7,158 nucleotides of DNA from Bacillota bacterium (lineage in GTDB: Bacteria; Bacillota; Clostridia; Oscillospirales; Acutalibacteraceae). Both the position numbers and the translations under genes were made by a program. Location: assembly GCA_023401495.1 (NCBI GenBank), contig JAEXDU010000021.1:1-7158 (forward strand), written 5' to 3'. The notes below the pieces were generated by a model. That model saw only the letters and a program-made list of their open reading frames with translations. It was not told the origin of the DNA and did no database searches. This document shows, in pieces, positions 1-4,524 of this stretch (position 1 is its first letter; every line of letters begins with the position of its first letter).

Positions 1-1
1 C

Positions 2-1150
2 TCACATCAGTCCGAAGGTTTTAGCCAGGGACAGAATAATACCGCCGGCCACAACGGAACCGATCTGGCCTGCAACGTTCGCGCCAACAGCGTGCATCAG
101 CAGGTGGTTCTGGTTGTCCTCTTTCAGCGCCATCTTCTGGATGACACGAGCGGACATCGGGAACGCGGAAATACCGGCGCCACCGACCATCGGGTTAATC
201 TTCTTATCCTTCGGCAGGAAGATGTTCAGGATCTTCGCGAACACAACGCCGCCGATGGTGTCAAAGATAAATGCAAACAGGCCCAGAGCCATAACGATCA
301 GCGTGCCCAGTGTCAGGAAGCGATCTGCCTGCATGGTGAACGCGATGGTGATGCCCAGGAAGATGGTGATCAGGTTTGCCAGCGGGCCCTGCGCTGTCTG
401 AGACAGGCTCTCGAGGCGGCCGCTCTCACGGATCAGGTTACCAAACATCAGGAAGCCTACCAGCGCTACGGAATCGGGAGCGATCATGCCCGCGATCAGA
501 GTAACGATGATGGGGAACAGAATCTTGGTGGTCTTGGTAACAGACTTCGGATTGTAGGGCATGCGGATCATGCGCTCTTTCTTGGTTGTTACCAGCTTGA
601 TCGCCATGGGCTGAATAATCGGCACCAGGGCCATGTACGAATAAGCCGCAACGGCAATCGCGCCCATGTATGCGCTCTGCAGCTGCTGAGAAACGAGAAT
701 GGAGGTCGGGCCGTCAGCCGCGCCGATAACACCGATGCTCATGGCATCCTTCAGCGGGAAACCGAGCAGAACCGCCAGCACAACAGTCAGGAAGATACCA
801 AACTGAGCCGCGCCGCCGAACAGAAGCATCCGGGGGTTGGAAAGCAGGGGTCCGAAATCGATCATCGCACCGATACCAACGAACAACAGAAGCGGGAACG
901 CCTCAGAGGTCGCGATACCGACATCAAACAGCCAAGCCACGATACCGTGGGTAGTCTCGTCACCAATAACACCCGGAAGGGGAAGGTTTACGAGGATTGC
1001 ACCAAAGCCCATGGGGAGCAACAGTGCAGGTTCAAAATCCTTTTCAATTGCAAGCCAAATAAGCAGCGCTCCAACTGCCCACATGACCAGCATTTTCGGG
1101 TTGGCGGCCATAGTCTGCACGCCGTCAACTAAAAAGCTGAATTCATTCAA
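2..1150 (-). CDS. Sodium ion-translocating decarboxylase beta subunit (OadB/GcdB/MmdB family)
   Basis: Membrane subunit that couples decarboxylation of a carboxybiotin carrier to Na+ export, as in oxaloacetate, methylmalonyl-CoA or glutaconyl-CoA decarboxylases. The 382-residue protein is very hydrophobic with many membrane segments. It carries the family signature GAADGPTS, whose Asp (residue 146) matches the Na+-binding Asp203 of Klebsiella OadB. Near the C-terminus N319, G323, S328 and R335 reproduce the spacing of the functional Asn373/Gly377/Ser382/Arg389 set, followed by a GANVAGQIGS block. The start is TTG at 1150, with GGAGA 10 nt upstream; the next in-frame ATG (codon 14) would remove N-terminal residues and lacks a site. 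The gene has its own promoter (1203-1231) and ends at the window edge, so partner subunits, if adjacent, lie beyond position 1. The substrate cannot be told from the beta subunit alone. Family assignment is secure. Confidence 0.95.
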   Translation of the reverse strand: MNEFSFLVDGVQTMAANPKMLVMWAVGALLIWLAIEKDFEPALLLPMGFGAILVNLPLPGVIGDETTHGIVAWLFDVGIATSEAFPLLLFVGIGAMIDFGPLLSNPRMLLFGGAAQFGIFLTVVLAVLLGFPLKDAMSIGVIGAADGPTSILVSQQLQSAYMGAIAVAAYSYMALVPIIQPMAIKLVTTKKERMIRMPYNPKSVTKTTKILFPIIVTLIAGMIAPDSVALVGFLMFGNLIRESGRLESLSQTAQGPLANLITIFLGITIAFTMQADRFLTLGTLIVMALGLFAFIFDTIGGVVFAKILNIFLPKDKKINPMVGGAGISAFPMSARVIQKMALKEDNQNHLLMHAVGANVAGQIGSVVAGGIILSLAKTFGLM

Positions 1151-1202
1151 CGATTTTTACTCTCCTTTTGAAAATATTTTATTTTCCATGCTAACTCCAT
1201 AC

Positions 1203-1231
1203 ATTATATCGGCTTCCTTTGTGATTTTCAA
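1203..1231 (-). promoter_or_regulatory. Sigma-A type promoter of the decarboxylase beta subunit gene
   Basis: Read on the minus strand, a TTGAAA -35 box (1226-1231) and a perfect TATAAT -10 box (1203-1208) are separated by 17 nt. Transcription should begin near 1196, giving a 5' leader of about 45 nt before the TTG start. The promoter lies just downstream of the acpP terminator, which makes the beta subunit gene a separate transcription unit from acpP. Confidence 0.75.
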
Positions 1232-1252
1232 GTCAAAAGCCTAAAAAATCAT

Positions 1253-1280
1253 AAAAAAACCGCTGTGCAGGGCACAACGG
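1253..1280 (-). terminator. Rho-independent terminator of acpP
   Basis: The stem pairs 1260-1268 with 1272-1280: eight base pairs with one C/A mismatch, closed by a 3-nt AGG loop. On the minus strand it is followed by seven U (A-run 1253-1259). It sits about 60 nt after the acpP stop codon. On the plus strand the stem is followed only by an interrupted T-run, so termination from the other side would be weaker. Confidence 0.85.
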
Positions 1281-1338
1281 CTTTCATTTTTTGTAGATTA
1301 TACAGTTTTAACCATTTTTTTGCTGATTTTATACAGTC

Positions 1339-1566
1339 TTAAACATGCTCTTCAATGTATTTCACAAGTTCCCCGACTGTTTTAATGTTATCGATCTCCG
1401 TATCGGGAATCTCGATTTCAAATTCATCTTCGATCGACATCAGCAGGTCGACCACATCCAAGGAATCCGCGCCCAGGTCATCCACCACAGATGTGTCTAA
1501 AGTAATGGAGTCCTCCTCAACATCGAACTGCTCGCTGAGGATCGCCTTTACCTTCTCAAAAACCAT
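1339..1566 (-). CDS. acpP: Acyl carrier protein
   Basis: Small acidic carrier that holds growing fatty acyl chains on a 4'-phosphopantetheine arm during type II fatty acid synthesis in the cytosol. The 75-residue length is typical. The attachment motif is GADSLDVVDL, with the modified Ser at residue 35, and helix II/III residues (MSIEDEFEIEIPD) match housekeeping ACPs. The ATG at 1566 has an AAGGAGG site 7 nt upstream. Unlike the common Firmicute arrangement beside plsX, fab genes or rnc, this copy stands alone: it is divergent from aroE and ends in its own terminator. A role in primary fatty acid synthesis is most likely from sequence; a dedicated ACP of a secondary pathway is less likely, since no such genes are nearby. 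Confidence 0.97.
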   Translation of the reverse strand: MVFEKVKAILSEQFDVEEDSITLDTSVVDDLGADSLDVVDLLMSIEDEFEIEIPDTEIDNIKTVGELVKYIEEHV

Positions 1567-1598
1567 CCTTTTTCCTCCTTACCGAATAAAGTAAAAAA

Positions 1599-1621
1599 TG
1601 ATTGCGCTCGGTTTGCAATCA
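1599..1621. repeat. Inverted repeat TGATTGC-N9-GCAATCA
   Basis: A perfect 7-bp inverted repeat with a 9-nt spacer in the acpP/aroE spacer. It lies in the predicted 5' leader of acpP and overlaps the -35 box of the aroE promoter candidate. A further GCAATC copy occurs at 1663-1668. It could be an operator or a leader hairpin; I do not recognise the motif. Confidence 0.4.
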
Positions 1622-1641
1622 AGAATATTGTATGCTACAAT
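1613..1641 (+). promoter_or_regulatory. Candidate promoter for aroE-aroK
   Basis: Plus-strand TTGCAA (1613-1618) and TACAAT (1636-1641) are separated by 17 nt, and the -10 box is preceded by TGC, forming an extended -10. Transcription would start near 1648, about 82 nt before aroE. The -10 box is half of a perfect inverted repeat, ATTGTA-TGC-TACAAT (1627-1641), so a TACAAT box is also present on the opposite strand. Confidence 0.5.
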
Positions 1642-1653
1642 TTCCCTACCCAC

Positions 1654-1716
1654 ATATTATTAGCAATCTTTCTCTTTGTCAATAGGAATTATAACATTCC
1701 TAATTATTTCTTTTCA
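1654..1716 (-). promoter_or_regulatory. Candidate promoters for acpP (two overlapping options)
   Basis: Two minus-strand signals fit. The first is a perfect TTGACA (1677-1682) followed after 17 nt by TAATAT (1654-1659), a weak -10. The second is an extended -10, TGTTATAAT, whose TATAAT is at 1688-1693; 18 nt upstream lies CTGAAA (1712-1717, a poor -35 box). Both lie upstream of acpP and would give leaders of roughly 80 and 115 nt. I cannot choose between them from sequence alone. Confidence 0.45.
1683..1702. repeat. Inverted repeat TAGGAAT-N6-ATTCCTA over an extended -10
   Basis: A perfect 7-bp inverted repeat with a 6-nt centre. On the minus strand its centre is part of the TATAAT box (1688-1693) of one acpP promoter candidate, a usual place for a repressor site. 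It does not match the FapR consensus (TTAGTACCTGGTACTAA) expected for fatty acid genes. The binding protein is unknown. Confidence 0.4.
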
Positions 1717-1729
1717 GAGGGGTTTCCAA

Positions 1730-2620
1730 ATGAAAAAACGTCATTTCGGCCTGATCGGGTTTCCGGTGGGCCACACCATGTCGCCGTTCATCCACGGCGA
1801 GCTGTTCCGCCTTGCGGGGATCGACGCGGACTACACGGTGTTCTCCGTTTCGCCGGAGGAGCTTGCGCAGCCCGAAGAGAAGGAGCGCCTTCTCGGGCTG
1901 GACGGCTTTAATGTGACGATTCCTCATAAGCAGGCGGTCATGACTCTGCTGGGAAAAATCGATGAAAAAGCGGCGGCGTTTTCCTCGGTGAATACCGTCA
2001 AGAACGAGAATGGATGCCTTTGCGGCTTTACCACCGACGGGGAGGGCTTTCAAAAGTCCCTTCGCGCCGCGGGAATCCCCATGGGAGGAAAAAATCTGAT
2101 TTTGGGCAGCGGCGGCGTTTCGCGCGTGATGGCTTTTGAGCTGGCCGACGCCGCCTATTTCCCCGATCTGACGATCTGTGTGCGGGAAAGCGGCCTTTCT
2201 TCCGCCCGCGAGCTGGCGGACTCCCTGACCGAGCGCCTGCGCCGGGAACAGAAGGATTTTTTAGTGCGTGTCTGCCGCTACGACGAGCTTGACCCGGCCG
2301 AATCGTATGATCTGGCCGTGAACGGCACGCCGGCGGGCATGCACCCGAACACCCATACTATTCCCCCGCTTCCGGCGGAATTATACCAAAACATTTCCGC
2401 TGTGTTCGATGCGGTGTACAATCCGGAAGATACCCTATTCCTGCAGGCGGCCCGGCGCGCCGGGGCTATGGCCGTGGGCGGCATGGATATGCTCGTGTGG
2501 CAGGCGGCCGCGGCGCAGCGCATCTGGTACGGCGCACAGTTTGACCCGCAGCGTGTGGCCGAAATCAGCCGCAGCGCCATTTTGGAAATGAACCGCATGT
2601 TCGGCGGAACAAAGGAGTGA
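1730..2620 (+). CDS. aroE: Shikimate dehydrogenase (NADP-dependent)
   Basis: Reduces 3-dehydroshikimate to shikimate, step 4 of the pathway, in the cytosol. The 296-residue protein has the N-terminal substrate motif FPVGHTMSPFIHG (11-23), where the usual HSxSP reads HTMSP, a conservative Ser-to-Thr change. Next comes NVTIPHK with catalytic Lys67, then N88 and D103 (VNTV, TTDGEGF). The nucleotide-binding loop is LGSGGVSR (125-132), followed by NGTPAGMHP and the C-terminal GGMDMLVWQAA block. I chose ATG 1730 because AGAGGGG (1716-1722) sits 7 nt upstream; an upstream in-frame start at 1676 adds 18 residues that do not belong to the family. aroK starts 5 nt after the stop, so the two are co-transcribed and probably translationally coupled. 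Confidence 0.96.
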   Translation: MKKRHFGLIGFPVGHTMSPFIHGELFRLAGIDADYTVFSVSPEELAQPEEKERLLGLDGFNVTIPHKQAVMTLLGKIDEKAAAFSSVNTVKNENGCLCGFTTDGEGFQKSLRAAGIPMGGKNLILGSGGVSRVMAFELADAAYFPDLTICVRESGLSSARELADSLTERLRREQKDFLVRVCRYDELDPAESYDLAVNGTPAGMHPNTHTIPPLPAELYQNISAVFDAVYNPEDTLFLQAARRAGAMAVGGMDMLVWQAAAAQRIWYGAQFDPQRVAEISRSAILEMNRMFGGTKE

Positions 2621-2625
2621 CGCGA

Positions 2626-3150
2626 ATGGGCGGCAACATTGTGCTGTGCGGCTTCATGGGCAGCGGCAAAACAACGGTCGGACAGGTGCTGGCGCAGAAA
2701 AGCGGGCGGCGCTTTTTCGATCTGGACCAATATATTGAGCAACGGCAGGGAAAAACCATTTCCCGGATTTTTGCCGACGAGGGCGAGCAGACCTTTCGCC
2801 GGCTGGAAACGGAAGCCGCACGGGAGCTTTCCTCACAGAAAGATCTTGTCATCGCCACCGGCGGCGGCGCGGTTTTAAGAGAAGAAAATGTGGACATCCT
2901 GCGCCAAAACGGCGTCATCGTGTTGCTGGACGCTTCCCTCGATACGCTGGAGCACCGCCTGGACGGCGTGAGCGACCGGCCGCTGTTGCAGCGGGTGGAC
3001 AGGCAGGAATTTCTGCGCGCGCTGTACGCCAAAAGAATGCCCTTATACCGTGTCGCAGCGCAGCTTTGCGTAGATGCCGACGATGATCCGGACACGGTCT
3101 CGGAACAAATTTTACAAAAAACTGAACTTTTTTTCAGCAAAAACACTTGA
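2626..3150 (+). CDS. aroK: Shikimate kinase
   Basis: Phosphorylates shikimate at the 3-hydroxyl using ATP, step 5 of the pathway. The 174 residues show a P-loop GFMGSGKTT (9-17), the shikimate/Mg-binding DLD (32-34), R58 in FRRLE, the ATGGGAV loop (78-83), RPL with R118 in the lid, and the adenine-contacting region KRMPLYRVAA. The start is ATG 2626, which has AAAGGAG (2611-2617) 8 nt upstream; a GTG at 2617 overlaps that ribosome site and the aroE stop codon and is less likely. The stop codon TGA lies inside the -35 box of the next promoter. No terminator follows, so aroE-aroK transcripts can run into the aroF leader. Confidence 0.96.
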   Translation: MGGNIVLCGFMGSGKTTVGQVLAQKSGRRFFDLDQYIEQRQGKTISRIFADEGEQTFRRLETEAARELSSQKDLVIATGGGAVLREENVDILRQNGVIVLLDASLDTLEHRLDGVSDRPLLQRVDRQEFLRALYAKRMPLYRVAAQLCVDADDDPDTVSEQILQKTELFFSKNT

Positions 3151-3175
3151 CAAACTTTTTGAGATTGTTTATCAT
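3147..3175 (+). promoter_or_regulatory. Strong promoter of the aroF leader and operon
   Basis: A perfect TTGACA -35 box (3147-3152) and TATCAT -10 box (3170-3175, five of six consensus) are spaced exactly 17 nt apart. The expected start site is near 3182, which places the aroF start codon about 275 nt downstream. The -35 box contains the aroK stop codon, so the promoter begins inside the preceding gene. Confidence 0.85.
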
Positions 3176-3214
3176 GAACGCAAGTTGAAAACGAAAATCG
3201 GAGGAATCTCTTTC

Positions 3215-3367
3215 ATGGACGTTATTCGTAACAGTGTGCGATTTACAAGCTTTGGCTATCCCCGCTATTATTTTGCGTGGGATTTTTTCGCATGCTCCGA
3301 ATACTGCCGTGACTGTTTCCGTCGGTCTGAATTTACTTCTTGCACAGGGCGTACCAAACGCCGCTAA
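3215..3367 (+). CDS. Aromatic-rich leader peptide (attenuation)
   Basis: A 50-codon ORF starting at ATG 3215, 10 nt after a GGAGG site (3200-3204), and ending with TAA at 3365-3367. Residues 13-25 read FGYPRYYFAWDFF. In all, 12 of 50 residues are aromatic (7 Phe, 4 Tyr, 1 Trp), nine of them within residues 10-25. The second half is Cys- and Arg-rich (Cys 27, 31, 34, 43; ending GRTKRR). It precedes DAHP synthase and a terminator, so it is best read as a leader peptide whose translation senses aromatic tRNA charging. The frame is also open upstream to 3074, but that stretch lies before the promoter start site. A functional small protein cannot be excluded. No homologue is recognised by eye. Confidence 0.72.
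   Translation: MDVIRNSVRFTSFGYPRYYFAWDFFACSEYCRDCFRRSEFTSCTGRTKRR
3260..3288 (+). promoter_or_regulatory. Putative pause hairpin in the leader
   Basis: CCCCGC (3260-3265) pairs with GCG-U-GGG (3275-3281) in a 6-bp stem with one bulged U and a 9-nt loop, followed directly by A and six U (3283-3288). It covers leader codons 16-23, including Tyr18, Tyr19, Phe20 and Trp22. By position it matches the pause hairpin that synchronises polymerase and ribosome in known attenuators. It could also act as a weak early terminator when the leader is not translated. Confidence 0.5.
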
Positions 3368-3398
3368 TTTTTGCAGGGTAATATTAGAAGGGACGAAG
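3316..3398 (+). promoter_or_regulatory. Candidate antiterminator pairing
   Basis: UUU-C-CGUC (3316-3323, one bulged C) can pair with GACGAAG (3392-3398), which would occupy most of the 5' arm of the terminator. It would enclose a second helix, 3338-3344 with 3372-3378, and a small GGCGU/ACGCC hairpin (3348-3362). A ribosome stalled near codons 18-25 would leave 3316-3323 free, while one at the stop codon would cover the enclosed helix. Found by hand; competing folds exist, for example GACUG/CGGUC at 3311-3327. Confidence 0.3.
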
Positions 3399-3427
3399 CT
3401 GCCTGGCAGCCTCGTCCCTATTTTTTT
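3389..3427 (+). terminator. Intrinsic terminator (attenuator) before aroF
   Basis: AGGGACGA (3389-3396) pairs perfectly with TCGTCCCT (3412-3419). After one A/C mismatch, GCTG (3398-3401) pairs with CAGC (3407-3410) around a 5-nt CCTGG loop. A seven-T run follows at 3421-3427. It lies between the operon promoter and the aroF start codon, so it can only make sense as a conditional terminator or as a block to read-through. Confidence 0.9.
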
Positions 3428-3456
3428 ACCCAAATTCAATACAGGAGGGTACTATT

Positions 3457-4473
3457 ATGATCATCGTATTAAAACCGGAATGCACAAACGATCAGCTGGA
3501 ACAATTCATTGAAAGGCTGACCAGCCATTACGACCTTCAGGTGAACACCTGGGTAGGCACCCAGAGAACCGTTCTTGGCCTGATCGGCGATACCTCCGTC
3601 GTAGACATGGACTATATCGCTGCGCAGGACCTGGTGGAAAGCGTAAAAAGGGTGCAGGAGCCGTACAAGAAGGCAAACCGCAAGTTTCATCCGGACAATA
3701 CGGTGATCACCCTCCCCGGCGGACAGAAAATCGGCGACGGCTCGCTCACCCTGATTGCCGGCCCCTGCTCCGTAGAGGGCGAGGAACAAATTTGCGGCAT
3801 CGCGGAGCGCGTAAAGACCGCGGGCGCCAAGTTCCTGCGCGGCGGCGCGTTCAAACCCCGCACCTCCCCGTACTCCTTCCAGGGCATGAAAGCCGAGGGC
3901 CTTGAGCTTTTGAGCGAGGCAAAGAAAAAGACCGGCCTGCCGATCGTCACCGAGATCATGCGCGTTTCACACCTCGAGCTGTTCGAGGATGTGGACATCA
4001 TTCAGGTGGGCGCGCGCAACATGCAGAACTTTGAGCTGCTTAAGGAGCTCGGCAAGATCAACAAGCCCATTCTGTTAAAGCGCGGCCTTTCCAGCACGAT
4101 TGAAGAGCTGCTGATGAGCGCAGAATACATCATGGCGGGCGGCAACGAGCAGGTCATTCTCTGCGAACGAGGCATCCGCACCTTTGAACCCTACACCCGC
4201 AACACGCTGGATATTTCCGCCGTGCCGGTGCTCAAGAAGCTCTCTCACCTGCCGGTCGTCGTAGACCCCAGCCACGCGGGCGGCATCGCCTGGCTGGTAG
4301 AGCCGCTGGCGATGGCCGCGGTGGCCGCCGGGGCCGACGGCCTGATCATCGAAGTGCACAACGACCCGCCGCACGCGCTCTCCGACGGCGCACAGTCTTT
4401 GACTCCCGACCAGTTCGACAAGATTTCCTCCCGCCTGTTCGAGGTGGGCAAGGTATTCGGCAAAACCCGATAA
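3457..4473 (+). CDS. aroF: 3-deoxy-7-phosphoheptulonate (DAHP) synthase
   Basis: Condenses phosphoenolpyruvate and erythrose 4-phosphate to DAHP, the committed first step of the shikimate pathway. The 338 residues fit the class I-beta enzyme with an N-terminal ferredoxin-like domain (about 1-65), the same length and layout as Thermotoga maritima DAHP synthase. Metal ligands fit: Cys104 in AGPCSVE, His273 in DPSHAGG, Glu299, and Asp310 in SDGAQSL. Substrate residues are in FLRGGAFKPRTSPYSFQG (126-143) and KRG (208-210). In the Thermotoga enzyme the N-terminal domain binds Tyr or Phe for feedback inhibition; the same is inferred here. There is no chorismate mutase fusion. AGGAGGG (3443-3449) lies 7 nt before ATG 3457. 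It is the first gene behind the attenuator. Confidence 0.97.
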   Translation: MIIVLKPECTNDQLEQFIERLTSHYDLQVNTWVGTQRTVLGLIGDTSVVDMDYIAAQDLVESVKRVQEPYKKANRKFHPDNTVITLPGGQKIGDGSLTLIAGPCSVEGEEQICGIAERVKTAGAKFLRGGAFKPRTSPYSFQGMKAEGLELLSEAKKKTGLPIVTEIMRVSHLELFEDVDIIQVGARNMQNFELLKELGKINKPILLKRGLSSTIEELLMSAEYIMAGGNEQVILCERGIRTFEPYTRNTLDISAVPVLKKLSHLPVVVDPSHAGGIAWLVEPLAMAAVAAGADGLIIEVHNDPPHALSDGAQSLTPDQFDKISSRLFEVGKVFGKTR

Positions 4474-4490
4474 TGCGGCAGACGGCCGCA
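4474..4490 (+). other. Intercistronic hairpin between aroF and tyrA
   Basis: TGCGGC (4474-4479) and GCCGCA (4485-4490) form a 6-bp GC-rich stem with a 5-nt loop directly after the aroF stop codon. There is no U-run, so it is not an intrinsic terminator. It may stabilise the upstream message or insulate translation of aroF and tyrA. Confidence 0.4.
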
Positions 4491-4524
4491 CCGGCCGAAC
4501 GATTTGGCAAGGAGAGTGTGAATT

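Larger units (their letters stand above)
3182..3427 (+). promoter_or_regulatory. Transcription attenuator leader of aroF-tyrA-aroB-aroA
   Basis: Untranslated region of the aroF transcript as a whole. In order it holds a GGAGG site (3200-3204), the aromatic-rich leader ORF (3215-3367), a hairpin plus U6 over its regulatory codons (3260-3288), a central foldable region, and an intrinsic terminator (3389-3427). The layout matches ribosome-mediated attenuation of the E. coli trp/phe kind. If charged Phe, Tyr or Trp tRNA is scarce, a ribosome stalls at codons 13-25 and the terminator should be pre-empted. If they are plentiful, the ribosome runs to the stop codon at 3365 and termination should win. 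The architecture is visible; the mechanism is inferred. Confidence 0.75.

Noticed and set aside
92..1132. Long plus-strand ORF opposite the decarboxylase beta subunit gene (346 codons).
   Set aside because: Composition is His/Gln/Arg-rich and unlike a folded protein. It is the mirror frame of a confidently identified gene.
1150..1200. Tiny minus-strand ORFs (10 and 17 codons) in the leader of the decarboxylase beta subunit gene.
   Set aside because: No ribosome site of their own and too short to support; they do not resemble the gamma or delta subunits.
1676..1729. Earlier aroE start at 1676.
   Set aside because: It has no ribosome site and would add 18 residues ahead of the family's normal N-terminus; ATG 1730 has AGAGGGG at ideal distance.
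3074..3214. In-frame extension of the leader ORF upstream to 3074.
   Set aside because: It runs through aroK and the promoter, before the predicted start site; the ATG at 3215 has a proper GGAGG.
3340..3427. T-box riboswitch in the aroF leader, suggested by AGGGCGTACC (3346-3355) and the terminator ending CGTCCCT.
   Set aside because: The T-box core needs UGGNACC to bind the tRNA acceptor end. The UGG is absent, the motif is not part of the terminator arm, and no specifier stem or AGUA-type bulge is visible.
3234..3512. 92-codon plus-strand ORF reading through the terminator into aroF.
   Set aside because: It starts with GTG without a good ribosome site and runs through the terminator stem and the aroF start; a shadow frame.
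4474..4495. Terminator after aroF.
   Set aside because: The hairpin is real but has no U-run and is followed by GC-rich sequence.
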